From positions 372,001 to 436,000 of the forward strand of contig MOWL01000004.1 of the NCBI GenBank assembly GCA_002110485.1: a stretch of DNA of 64,000 nt. Reading direction: 5' to 3'. The position numbers and the translations under genes were made by a program. Positions 31,394 through 43,393 of this stretch are shown here, piece after piece. Under the pieces are notes generated by a model that saw only the letters and a list, made by a program, of their open reading frames with translations, was not told the origin of the DNA and did no database searches. Source of the DNA: Emergomyces orientalis (Eukaryota; Ascomycota; Eurotiomycetes; Onygenales; Ajellomycetaceae). Position 1 is the first letter of the stretch; every line of letters begins with the position of its first letter.

Positions 31394-33097
31394 AGTACAT
31401 ATATATATATTATATATATATGCAGAGGGACCCTTATGGGCCGCATTTGAGGGGAGAAAAGGGGCACCTGAGATAATATGCCTGGAGCAGAAAAACGGGA
31501 AACAAAAAAAGAAGGGAGGAAAAGAAAACGAAAACTGCGGGGGGTAAACGGGATTTAAAGCCCTTTGTTGCCGCATGCCTACCTACCTAGCTAGTAAATA
31601 GGTACTTATTCCTACATCTCATCCCATCCCCTCGTTAAATGTTACTTTTATTCTACATTTACATTTTCGACCTCATCTTAACACATATATTTTAACATTC
31701 TCTATACATATTCTTCACAATTCTTTCCGTAAAATCTTCAGCATCATCGTCCTCAGCATTATCATATTGGTTTTTCTTTTTCTTTTTCTTTTTCTTTTTT
31801 TTTCGGTTTTGCAGGAAAAAACACAATAAGAAGGGGTTTTAAAATATTGAACAAGAGGCGTACAACGAAAAATGGGTTATGCATTGAAGGGAAAAAAAGA
31901 AGAGATTGAAAAGGGTAGAGCAATTTTTTGATTTTTTACTTAAAAAAAGAGAGAAAAATGGAAAATGGCAACTTATCTTACTTTTGAATTTGTCATATGT
32001 ACTGTACAGACCTGTAGAGTACTGTATAAATCGCTTTGCACTATGATATGTGTTAAAAATTCGATCTTCCATGTTCTATTTTTCTAATTTCTTTTTATAT
32101 TGCTTCCCCTTTTTTAGAAAACTTTTTTTCCCTCCTTGTTGTGGCTCTGTCTCTGAGATGGAAATGCATGTACAGTAAACAATTTTAATTTTATTACAAG
32201 TTAATCATAGGTAGCTTCTTAAGTACAAAAAGACGTGCGAGCATAACATAGCAAATGATATTCATATATCAAGCTGTTCCTCATTTATATATTACAATGA
32301 TCGCTCTAGTATAAACAGTAGGAGAAAAAAAAAAAGGAAAAAATAAAAAATTAAAAAAATCAGGTTTTGAATAAAAAGATCCATCCCCTTTCTTTCTGAT
32401 ATTTATATAATTACATATATGCAAAGTCTTTGTTTTTGATGTTGTTTTTTGCCTTTCGGTTTGAGGTGTGTGTGGTTTGGTGTTGAGTGAGCTTCTTCCT
32501 CTTCTTTTTTAATTTTTTTTTCATTGATCCTTCTTTTTTCCCCTTGAATTTTTTTTTCCCCTTTCTCATTGCCCATTTGCCGATCCTCTTCGCCATTGGA
32601 GATTTTCCACCCATCGCTAAGTAATCCATCACCGTCTCCCCATACCGTTCCACCCGCTCCCGCTCCCGCTCCTCCATCCTCTTTCCACATCTACTTCCTT
32701 CCCTTCCAACCGTTCGAGCTTCTTCCTCTTCTTCTGCCTTTTTTTTTTTTTTTTTTTTTTTTGTGTGGTTGGGTTTTGCGTTACTGTCTTCGTTTCCATT
32801 GTATACGTTATACATATCTAAACAAACAGGCCACCAACTCCAATTCCCAAATCCAATTTACAACTTTAAAATGCGCGTTTATTGGGTGGGAAACGGGAGA
32901 CTGACCCGGGGGGGGGGGGGGGTGGGGGTGAGGAGATAGTACAGAAAGCAGAGAGAGGGGGATGAAGAAGACAGAGAGGAGAGGGCGGCGACCATATGGA
33001 GGTTTCGAAAGGAATAAAAGAAAGAAGGAAAAGAAAAGAAAGGAAAAGGAAAAGAAACAGAGAAAAAAAAAGAAGGGAAAGAAAATGGTGTGATCAT
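31394..33097. other. Convergent intergenic region, homopolymer-rich
   Basis: The 1.7 kb between the transcription factor and COX6 is AT-rich with TTTTTC repeats (about 31768-31802), a long T run (about 32740-32761) and a G run (about 32909-32922). Open frames here are low-complexity Lys/Glu or Phe/Pro strings. No gene is seen. Confidence 0.6.
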
Positions 33098-33947
33098 TTA
33101 TTTCTGCCCCTGGGGATATAATTCCTCCTGGAGCGTGACGCCGAGTTCCTCTCGTAGACTCTTGAGTTCTTGGAGGTACATTTCGTATTGGCCCTTGTTT
33201 TCGACTTTGGCTCTGATGCCTGTTTTTGTATTCTAGTTAGTTATTTGATCCCATTGCAATATTGAATTGCTAGATGAGGAGGGTAGGTAAGGAAAACGAA
33301 CCTTCGAAGATTCTAACGGCAGTGGGAAAGTCATTGACTCTGCGGGCAGCCTTGAGGGCGGCGGTCATGACGCTGACGGAGGGGACGAGATCGTAGGCGA
33401 AGGCATTGTTAAGGTTTCGCTGTGTGGTTTTCGATGATGGGGTGTAATTATTAGCGTTGGGTTGATTTCGTGGGCGGAATCAATTGGTGATCGGAGAGAG
33501 GAAGAGGGGGGGGAATAAATACCTGAAGTTCGAAGACATCCTGTACGGCATCGAATTCCTTCTCGTATCTGTTGAACAATTGAGACGGGGAGGGGATTCG
33601 TCAGATATCGTATATACAATTTAAAGAAAAAAAAAGAAGAAAAAAAGTGATATGGCTCATCATTGCCGTCAATTCCGAGAGTTATGGTATGGTTATTGTG
33701 CGAAAACCTATTTCCCTTACCTGGCAGAGAACTCCTCAAAGGACTCCTCCTCATGGCCCATGGCTCCGCTGGCGCATTTGGAAGAGGAGCTGAAGCTGCT
33801 GACACCCCCGAAGGCGACAATGGCGGGAGCGGCGGCGGAGGCGAAGACGGGAGCAGCAGCAGCCCTTGATCGGGCAGAGTAGGAAGCTCTGAAAAAGCTG
33901 CCTGGGGTTGTGCGCGAGGCAATGCGGAAGAGGGTGGTGGACGACAT
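33098..33947 (-). CDS. COX6: Cytochrome c oxidase subunit VI (mammalian subunit 5A homologue)
   Basis: Four exons on the minus strand, 33947-33721, 33568-33523, 33419-33302 and 33219-33098, join in phase to 170 residues. The first 50 or so residues are rich in Ser, Ala and Arg with no acids (RIASRTTPGSFFRASYSARS), a mitochondrial targeting sequence. The mature part begins near GHEEESFEEFSARYEKEFD and continues with RNLNNAFAYDLVPSV, ALKAARRVNDFPTAVRIFEG and IRAKVENKGQYEMYL. These are diagnostic of COX6/COX5A. It is a nuclear-encoded matrix-side subunit of complex IV. The gene is divergent from the elongase across 2 kb. The second exon is only 46 bases. Assignment is strong. Confidence 0.94.
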
Positions 33948-35987
33948 TGGGAAGAAGTTATCAATTGGATTGAATTGAATTGAATGGGATAGGAGATATG
34001 GCGTAGAGGGCGCGGTGGTGGTGGTGGTTGGCAGAGGCAGAGACAGAGCAGTTGATGTTGGATGTTGGATGTTGGATGTTGGATGATGGATGATGTTTTG
34101 TGGTGTGACTGATTGGCTAGTTACCTGGCTGGGCACTGGTACTTGTGAGAGTTTCTCGGAGCGGTTTAGCCTGGGCTGATTTGGTCAGCAACCTGGTTGG
34201 ACATCAGATACATAGACGACACACATATCAAACAACTAAACAACCAACAATTGAATATGCATATCAAGATATAACTATAGGTCAGCAGCTATTTATGCAT
34301 ACCCTCTCTTTGAATCATTTGAGGGTGTTGAATTTTGGTCAGTTTGTGTGTCATTGTTTGGCATTGATTTCCTTATGTATTGTGGCTGAGAAACTCAATG
34401 TTAACCAATATTCAGAGCCTATCATCAAGCTACAGAACCCGCCTGCAGCCAGCCCCTCACATGTTGACAGCTAGCATGAGGACATCGAGAGGGCTACTTG
34501 GAGCATATCAAATACGCTCGCTCCTCAGGGCTGCTCTATCAGGATGCAACCCATATATACGTATGCACAGATACAGATTACATTTGTGGGTGCTTACTAC
34601 GACACCAGCGAATAGTATGCGGAATCATTTTATATATTCCCATTCTCCTCATACTCTTACTCTTACTCTTACTACTATTATTACTATTTCAATTCAAGCA
34701 GTATTTAACCGAAACATCCAAGGGGCGTTTTTATTTTATTTAATTCCCGTCATCTTGGCTTGCCCAGGCATGGATGCTCCATGTTTGCCCCAGGGTAAGT
34801 AAGCGGGAGAGTTTACAGGAAAAAACCAAAATCGTGGCTGCTTGCATTTTTATGCTTAATCTGATTTTTCCAGTCCAACCTGGAACGAATTTCTGAATTT
34901 CTGAACTTTGAGCTTTTTTGAGAGTTTTTTAAACCCTTTTTCCCATGACGAGGGTTTGATCTGTTTTTTAAGCCCCCGATTTTGACGTAATTTCTGTAAT
35001 TTACTTTGGTTATCGTAGCACCATAACTATATGGTACTGTACTGTACTGTACTGGCCGTACTGGCTGTATTGCTGGTTACAGATCCAATCTCCAATCACA
35101 TGCATTGATACAGTACCCATCGCCCGCCAAGCTGGCCCAAATTCCGCCCAGCGCCGGCTCCCCAATGGTTTTCCAAGGTTACTGTCCGGCGCTGCCCCTT
35201 TTGCGGGCTGGGCGGATCGAGGTAATCTTGCATGACCTTAAAATCTTGCACTTTCACCGAACCCCATGTGAACGGTTACAGTACAGTACCGAGTATCATA
35301 CATTCCCTCCCCCCCAACACAATCTCCTGCCAACAGTGTATATACCATACCATACCATACCATACCCTCTCATTTTCTTTTTCGTTCTTCTCTCCTTTTT
35401 CTCTCCTTATCCTTAGCAAACCTCACATCTTCCATCATCAAACTTCAATTTTTTTTTTTTTTTTTTTTTTAATTTCTCAACATCTCATCTCTCCGTGTTT
35501 CTGCTGTCTGTCCTCTTCGCAGCCTTCGCCTTTTTCTTTGGCGCCCTCTGCTGCTTCTTCTTCTTCTTCTCTTTCTTCTTCTTCTTTCTGTTCTTCTTGT
35601 CACTCTTTCATCTCGCCCATTGGGCTTTTTAACACCCCCCCCCCCCCGTGCCGCTATCCTTTTTTTTTCTCTTTCTTCTTTTCTTTTTCTTCGTAACTTC
35701 TTATTTTTTATTTTTTTTTGGGCTCTGCTCCCGCAGATCGCTTGGATCGCCCCTTGGATTTGAACAACATATTACATTTACATACCTTTTACTATACTAA
35801 TCCCCTCGGCATTTTGAAATCTGTCGCGCCGCGATCATTTTTGTATCATTTACTTTGTACGAGTATAGTGTATCCGTTGACTGAAAACTTACTCCTTGAA
35901 CGCGCTCTGCTCTCTCTCTCACCACCTCGCCTGAAGCCCTCGTCTCAGCATCGGCCACAGCCGCACCCATAAACACACCTTGTCGAT
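33948..35987. other. Divergent intergenic region (COX6 / elongase)
   Basis: This contains a GATGTTG minisatellite (34054-34096), a short TACTG repeat (35034-35054), an ATACC repeat (about 35346-35367), a T run (about 35450-35470), a C run (about 35632-35647) and a long pyrimidine-rich stretch up to about 35720. The pyrimidine stretch is probably promoter or 5' leader of the elongase. No gene is seen. Confidence 0.55.
34054..34096. repeat. Minisatellite (GATGTTG)n then (GATGATG)n
   Basis: Four copies of GATGTTG and two of a GATGATG variant lie about 110-150 bases upstream of the COX6 start, in its promoter. Confidence 0.8.
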
Positions 35988-37251
35988 ATGTCGTTCGATC
36001 TCAGCTCCATCCCGATCCCATCCCTCGACCGCCCGTTTGGCGTTGAGCTATGGCCGCTCTTCTCCAAGGCCTACACGACAGTCGCGGGGTTCTCACCGGA
36101 GGACTTCAGCTTCACCCAAGGCCAGACACCCATGTCGACGTTGAACGTAACCCTCTGCTCGCTGGCGTCCTACTACATCATCGTCTTTGGTGGTCGCGAG
36201 ATCATGAGGAACCGCCCCGCGATGAAGTTGAATGGCATATTCCTCATACACAATCTATACCTGACGCTGATCAGCGGGACGCTGCTGGCTCTGTTTATTG
36301 AACAGCTGCTGCCGACGTTGTGGAGGAATGGCATTTTCTTTGCTATTTGTGATGTTAAGGGCGGCTGGACGGATCCCCTGGTCGTTCTATACTATGTATG
36401 TACATCATTTATATTTCAGTTATATATACCAAACCATGAAAGTGCACCCGCTAACTTTTTTTGTTTTTTTTTCTTTTCGTGTAGTTGAACTATCTAACGA
36501 AATACCTCGAGCTCCTCGACACCGTCTTCCTCGTCCTCAAGAAGAAGCCTCTGACTTTCCTCCATACCTACCACCATGGCGCCACAGCTCTCCTCTGCTA
36601 CACTCAATTGATCGGCCACACTGCCGTCTCATGGGTGCCTATCACCCTGAACCTGCTGGTCCACGTCGTGATGTACTGGTACTACTTCCAGAGCGCGCGT
36701 GGCATCCGCATCTGGTGGAAGAAATGGGTGACCATTCTCCAGATTGTACAGTTCGTCATTGACCTGGGTGAGTAATCAGCACCCCTCTTGGAACCATCTC
36801 TTTGTTTTTTGTTTTGTATCTTATAGAAATTAATCAACGAATACCAGTGTTCGTCTACTTTGCCTCGTACACCTACTTCACCTCAACCTATTTCCCTAAC
36901 ATGCCCAACGCAGGCAACTGCGCCGGCGAGGAGTTCGCCGCCTTCTCCGGCCTCATCATTCTCTCCTCCTACCTCCTTCTCTTCATCTCCTTCTACTTCG
37001 CCACATACAAGAAATCAGGCAAAGGTGGCCGCCCACGCAGAAATACCGGCAAGCAGGCTGTCATTGATATGCGCAACTTGGAGATTCCGTCTGTTGGTGG
37101 GAAACCTGTTTCTACAACCACTTCGACTACCACGAATGGGACAGTTAATGCTAATGCTAATGGTAATGGTCATGCACACGCCACGAACGGCTCAGCGGTT
37201 TCCTCGGCGCGTTCGAATGGTGGACCCGTCACGCGGTCGAGGAAAGCCTAA
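35988..37251 (+). CDS. Very-long-chain fatty acid elongase (ELO family)
   Basis: Three exons, 35988-36395, 36485-36767 and 36848-37251, join in phase to 364 residues. It is a multi-pass ER membrane protein that condenses malonyl-CoA with acyl-CoA in fatty-acid elongation for sphingolipids. The catalytic histidine box HTYHH is at residues 163-167, preceded by LELLDTVFLVLKKKPLTFL. The other ELO signatures MYWYYFQSARGIRIWWKK and FASYTYFTSTYFP are clear. The C-terminal 90 residues are hydrophilic, with a Thr/Asn-rich linker (TTTSTTTNGTVNANANGNG) and an Arg/Lys end (TRSRKA) that could serve ER retention. It most resembles the Elo2/Elo3 group of yeast, but I cannot tell which. Regular GTATGT and GTGAGT donors were used. 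Confidence 0.95.
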
Positions 37252-39139
37252 GTAAAGAAGAAAAAGAATCAACGAAGAAGGAAACAAGGCGGCAACAGAC
37301 AAGTGAATTAAAACAACAGGTGGGAAAAAACAAAGAAAAAAGGACTCGAAAGTAAGGGGAAAAGAGAAAATATTTTTCAAAAAGGATTTATACGCTCTGC
37401 TCGCTCCCCCTATTTAATCCAATCAAACACGCCAGCCCCTCAAGCCACGCCGCCAACCGCCCATATAATGAGTGCAGATTTTGGGATTTATTTTTTTGGG
37501 ATTTTTTCTTCTTTTTTTGGTTCATTTTTATTTTGACATACATACTTTTGGTTGAAATCTAATCATTTTGTTTCCCCTCCTCCCGCTACACCCAATTCAT
37601 CATTTCCCACTTCTCATTGATCGAGACGAGATAAGATTTCGTTTTCTTTTCTTCTTGATATAGACTCGAAATATGGGGCTTGCAAACAATACGTCTTTAA
37701 TATACTCACAACTTCATGTTACTTTTTTTCTTGTCATGGCTTCTTCCGCTGCCTCATTTCTTTTCTTTTCTTTTTTTTTTTCAATTTCTTGTATTCTTCA
37801 TTTTCACCTTCCTTTCTCTTTTTTCATTTCATTTCATTTTTATTTTATACAATTTATACAATTTATACAATTTTTTACTTTTTTTAATTTTTTTATTGTT
37901 GCTCGCTTATTTATATCTGTCCCGAACATATCAACGTCTGCATTATCACATATCAAATCACATATATCACCTACCCCTTATTCTACCTATGTTTTCTTTT
38001 ACCCTTACCTATATTACACCGTCGAAGAGGATAAAACGATAAGAAAGAAAAAAGCAGGGGAGAAAAGAGAACCCCCCCCCCAAAACAAAGTAATGGAATC
38101 GAATCGCAATATCCTTTCTCATGATGATTGGATTGTGCCTCTGCTTTTTTTCCCCTTTTTTGTTTATGTTTTGGTTGTCTTGTTACTCTCTGATCAATTA
38201 TATTATACACTAGTTGGATTTTCGTTTACTTCTTTATTCACCTCTGCCTTTAACGCCTTCTTTCGCCTTGGTCGTTTGTTGGGACTGTGAAGCCGTTCCG
38301 GTTTTGCGAAATTCAAAACCCACAACACATTTCAAAGTCAACAGACAAATCAAACGGCAAATCAGCAAATCAGGAATCATAGGCGACGATGACCGATATA
38401 ACATAATTCCCTTTTTAGTGCCTGGCGCCCACAATTCCGCATCTTAACCCCTCTACTTTCTTTTTGAGGGTTTTGATTCCACCTATTATCTATAAACGAT
38501 AACGGACATTTTCGGAATCACTTCCTTTATACCCTTTCCTTCCCACCCAACAAGCGAAACCAAGCTACCAATCATATAGGAATGATGATACAAGCACATT
38601 ATCTCGTTATGAGTGCGTGAGCTGGATGGGGGAAGGGAAAAATAAATCGAAGAATTAAATGATGGGGAGGATGGGAGTTAAATCCATCTATCTCTCCCCA
38701 TTTTTATCATATATCCACTTTACTCCCGCTATCTACCGCCTGGGTTCAATTGAAATATTGAGGACATGATAAAAGGCTCCTCCTCCCCGGCTCATCTTCC
38801 TTTGGTACTTGGTTTTTCGGCATTTTTATTAAATTCTCTTTCGGGGAAGTTATAATATATTTTTTTATATAATATTTTACCTTTTTACATTTCTATTAAC
38901 TTCTACTACTATTGCCACCCTTCACCTCTCCACATTTCACCGTTCATCTTCCCTCTTTTCCATTTTCTTTCTACGATCACGGCCCCTCACTCAGTCCGCC
39001 TCAGGTACTTTACTGAAATTGGTGCATTCTCATGAGTTTCCTTATTTTATTGTTTTACCGGCCTCATTTATATATTTAACTTACTGGGTTATTTGTCAGT
39101 CTTGGTTTTCTTCCATTTCTATTAGTGTTTTTTAAGTTA

Positions 39140-39203
<64 letters not shown>

Positions 39204-39788
39204 TTAACCCTACTCCACTTTTTATGTACAAAGGTTTATCACATATAACACACATCCATGCACAGTACATATATACAGAATATGTACTTCACTTTAACAT
39301 TATATTGTAGTAGGCGGAGTTTGTGTGGCGCTACCCTTGTACCCTATCCTATTGTCACATTAGTTCCAGGCGGAGAGGGTGGAAACGGAAACGGAAGCGG
39401 AAGCGGGCCTTCCCTACTCCCTTCAAATCTCGGCTTTGTACCTTGCAAAAAACACATTCTCTTCCGAACACCTTACACCTCCGGTGCGCTTTATCTATCT
39501 CACACCATGCATGTCATGCGGGTGGGTCCATGAAGGGGAGGAAACATTGCCCCGACCACCGCGGCCGCCGCTCATCATGTACATGCCTACACTGCCCCTG
39601 GTTGTATATCTGCATTTTGCATGGGTATATGTATATGGGTCCTGGGGAGGTAGTATATCGATATTACATGTGAAGAAATGAGGGTCAAAGGGTATGTGTG
39701 CAGAGTGGATGTGGATGTGGATGCGAATGCGGATGTGTGTTCGTCGGCGGCGAGGGTGTGATGCGAGCTTGTCTAGTTAGGTTTACAT
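37252..39788. other. Gene-poor region with low-complexity sequence
   Basis: Downstream of the elongase there are 2.5 kb of pyrimidine-rich and AT-rich sequence. Open frames are Phe/Tyr/Leu-rich products of T runs. A perfect ATT microsatellite lies at 39141-39204. No gene is seen. Confidence 0.55.
39141..39204. repeat. (ATT)n microsatellite, about 21 units
   Basis: Uninterrupted ATT trinucleotide run of about 64 bases. Confidence 0.95.
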
Positions 39789-40144
39789 TTAGGATAAAGA
39801 GGGATTTGCTTTCTTGTGGTTGTCACATGGTAACGATATTAGACAATGGGTAGGCGGGGAGGGGGCGGGGGGGGAAGTGGTTGGGGATGATCCCGGGTAG
39901 TTGTGTTTCGACGGTGGTTGATATGGAGAATCGGGGGGACTCTGGGCGTGCAGTGATCCATTCGTGGTGGGTTCAGCTTTCTTTTTTTCGTACGCCTGTC
40001 GTTGGCTTTTGCGAAGAACCAACTTTTGTGATTCATCTGCTATCCGTTCTTTGAGAGCTGACACCGCTGTCGATGCGCCAGGCCATTACGCCTCACGTCG
40101 AAATCCGAAGGAGAAGCTCAAATACCTGTAGCACGAGTGCCCAT
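39789..40144 (-). CDS. Small hypothetical protein, 98 residues, two exons
   Basis: Proposed exons on the minus strand are 40144-40126 (19 bases, ATG GGC ACT CGT GCT ACA G) and 40066-39789. They are joined by a 59-base GT-AG intron (donor GTATTT, acceptor GACAG) and keep phase. The protein starts MGTRATAVSALKERIADESQ and continues KLVLRKSQRQAYEKKKAEPT, an amphipathic and probably helical region. A Pro/Ser-rich tail follows. The start reads like real protein and the frame alone has no ATG, which is why I looked for a first exon. I do not recognise a family. The tiny first exon is the weak point. Confidence 0.42.
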
Positions 40145-43100
40145 ATTGACATAGCTTTATTCAGTGAGTAGCGTGTACGCATTGCTTGGAAACGAGGAGT
40201 TCCCAATTCGTGAGAAATCATATTTCCATCACTTTTTCTAAAGGGATATGCTGTTTTAAGGGACATGCTGTTTTCCCCTCCGATCGCGTCATTTAAGTAA
40301 ATTCGCTAAGATGCTTGGGAAACTTTCTTTGATAACAGCCCTCTGAAGAAGGGTGAGGTTCATATGAAGGCCCCTTGTTCTGAGCTAGGATTTCACTTCA
40401 GAAATCTGCTACACTTTCGGTTTTAATTCTGTGATATGTGTTCCCAGTTACGAGATCAATCGACTTGTAACATAATGTGGGGTGGGTGGCATCCAAATGG
40501 GCCTAAGGCGGGGAGCAAACCTTGCTTATATCTGGCGACATTATGAATATACCAGGGGGTGCAGATATATAACAGGATTCCTTTCCTGTCGGCTTCTTTT
40601 CGTTCTCTAGAGTCTTTCATCTAGGATAATCATGGTTGATATATCGGTGTGATGCCCAGCGATCATATCATGGGAAGCAAGTTATCCGAATCGAATATGT
40701 ACGGAGTGAGAAGAGTAAACCGAGAGAGTTTATGTCGTTAATTTTTATCACATTATGCCAAAAACACAATACCTAATCTTAACAACCCCATTATCGGGTC
40801 GGGGCGGCTAAAACCCGATAAGAACTGTTCAAAAAGAGTCCGGGATACCGGGGTTTGATGTGTTTGGCATCATCTCATCTAGGATGCCTTGCCTAGCGCA
40901 CGTCAAAACCAAATCCCCTGTCTATGCTCTGAACAGGGCATGGAGATTTGAAGTTTAATCGGACGGCTAACGTGCTTCACAAGCCGCTATGGAGAATTTC
41001 TGTCAATCGAGTCATTGATACAGAACTTTTCTCACTTGCTCGCTATAGTTCGTTGAATGCGTAAGCTGGAAAAGGGGGTTGCCATCGATGACGATGTGTG
41101 GTGATAGCTGATCGTATTCCAGCTCCTAAAATTTAAATTGAAAATCTCATGTTTCTGTTTTGCAGAGATTAATCCGCTAGATTTTCATGAATCCTCCATT
41201 GGCTCATGGGGGGTGTCCTTTTTCAGCCTGTTTTAATGACGACGTTGCAACATTTTTTTTTTGGGAATCAAGATCATGTTGTGTCCTTATAGAACAGGCA
41301 ATACGAAAATCTCAGAACAACGCTTGATTGGATAACTTTGGAATGAATGATCAACATCGGACGCTTGAGCTCCTCATTTTCTTTTTGTTCTCCAGAACTA
41401 ATCATGTCAAAGCTAGGAATCTGATGGGTGGTGGGTGCGGCGCATCTGCTGCCATTGAAGCGCACTGGCTCCATTATGCGCCAGAGCTCCTGAAACGCGA
41501 TTGACAGTAATCCTAGTAGGTCGTCAGCTCGGAACAGCCGAGAAGTAGAAAAATATAGCGATCAGGAGGAGTGCTTGAGGCCTTCCGAAAGGAATACGGC
41601 CGGAACGTGTAGTCATGCTGCTGGTTTAGTGAACTTGTTTGGCCCGGTAAAAGTCCGGAGGAAATTACGAGCTGGAAGCAAATCGGAGGATCTGCAGCCA
41701 CATCGGGCCTTCAGCATCTTTGTATTGCCTGATAAACCTGGTGGAGGGCGATCAGGGTGGACGTGGCAGCCAGTTGTGAGCGAAAGGTGCTTGTTGTCAC
41801 CCTGGGGCTAAAATGGGGCCGGGAGCGAATCAAATTGCGGGCCTTACATGTCCATCGAGGCACCCAGGGCTTTACCACGGAGTGCGAGGAACAAGATTCC
41901 CAAGAATACGTTAGCTATTGTCACCTTGGTTGTCGGATGCCAGAACCTCAGGATAAGGAAAAATGGGAACAAAATCGTTAAGAGATAGGGCTTTACCCTA
42001 ACCCTGCCCTAACTGGTCGTAAGCAGCACACAAAAATGTCTCCACCGACCAGAACACTTGCAGTCCGAGTAGTACTCCTACACCAAGACAGAAGAGCCTA
42101 GAAATGAGTTGGATGGCAGAATTAACTGGAGACACGCATGTCAGCTTATAATTATCTCCAGCATGTACACGGTGTCGATCAGGCTACTCGGCCCAGCAGA
42201 ATTCATTATCATTCGTTTGGGTCATGCGGCATGGGATGTTGGATGTCCATGCACGGCGGGGGCTGACGGATGCACTACATATTTTGTGCAGAATAAAGGA
42301 GAATCTAGATATCTTGGAATCCAATTTGATTGAATGCCTGCAAGATAAGGGCTAAACTGTTTGCGAAATAGTCGCACATCGAGAGGCAAGCGATGGGTGC
42401 GATCGAGACGCTTCCCCTGGCCTAAACTGGCGTCCTCGGGCTGTCTCATCTTTGAAGCCATATGCAGCCCACAACACTCTCATTGGCAAATTGGCGAGGC
42501 GGATGACTTGGAGGGGCACTTCGCGTGGCTTGGCTGGCGAAAAGCTGGCGCTTGGTTGCTCCCAGAGTCACAGACCACGGCAGAGGGCACACTGACAGTT
42601 GCGATACCACACCCCGTCCACCAGTTCTCCGTTCCAACTGCATTCGCCTGCTAGTTTAAGGTTGCGAACTCCGCATTTGTCCAGCGATCTTATGCATTTG
42701 GTTCTCGACTCTGGTGCCAGTTCGCCCTAAAAATCGGACGTGGCCCAATCAATATATTACTTTTCAGCCCCCTTCAAGCCATACAGTGAGCAGCTGCTTA
42801 GGCTTCGTTTATCTCCAGAGGCAATGCAATTTATTTCAGGTACCATGCCCCGTTGGGGGACTAGAGAGGGGGAGGCGAATTTCTCGAACGATCCCAAGGA
42901 TATATACTCATGACCTTCGCCATCTCCCCCCTGCTGCCTGGGATTCAAGGATCTGTCACTGGGCCCGAGTCTTCACACCCACCCGAGCAGGGTCATGATA
43001 CATCTCATACCTCACCGTTTGTGTTTGGGTTTCCTTCCTTTACAGCCCAGACATGTTCGCCGTTCATTTGTGTTTTAGAGCAACCCTAGCTCTGTACTCC

Positions 43101-43393
43101 TGAGTTTGCTGTAGATATTTACTTTTTCTGAAGCTCTCCCGTCCTAATGAATTTGGGGGGCTACTTGGTGAGCTTATGTCTTGAAAAGCAATGCACTCCG
43201 GCAGATGCTAACCTGATATCAGTATTCCAGTTCTTGTTACACCTCGTGTCCTTGAATATTATAATTTGTTTTGCCGTTATCACGATATATACATAAGCTT
43301 CGATTTATTCCATCCATTATCTCGTTTGTCTTGTCCCACTTCAAACTGGATCAACATCTTCAACTGGGAGGTTTTCCCAAGTTTTATTCAGCC
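40145..43393. other. Gene-poor region
   Basis: This 3.2 kb holds only short open frames without recognisable domains or convincing splice sites. A degenerate telomere-like run lies at 41996-42013. I see no supported gene. Confidence 0.5.
41996..42013 (+). repeat. Short interstitial telomere-like repeat
   Basis: CCCTAACCCTGCCCTAAC is three units of CCCTAA with one variant. It is too short to be a telomere and may be a scar of break repair or chance. Confidence 0.4.

Noticed and set aside
32403..32904. Lys/Glu-rich and Phe/Pro-rich frames on both strands
   Set aside because: Low-complexity products of T and A runs between two convergent genes, without splice partners or domains.
37673..38290. 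205-codon Phe-rich frame that looks like membrane segments
   Set aside because: Hydrophobicity comes from T-rich low-complexity DNA; no family features and poor codon variety.
39125..39310. Frame with a poly-Tyr run
   Set aside because: Product of the ATT microsatellite.
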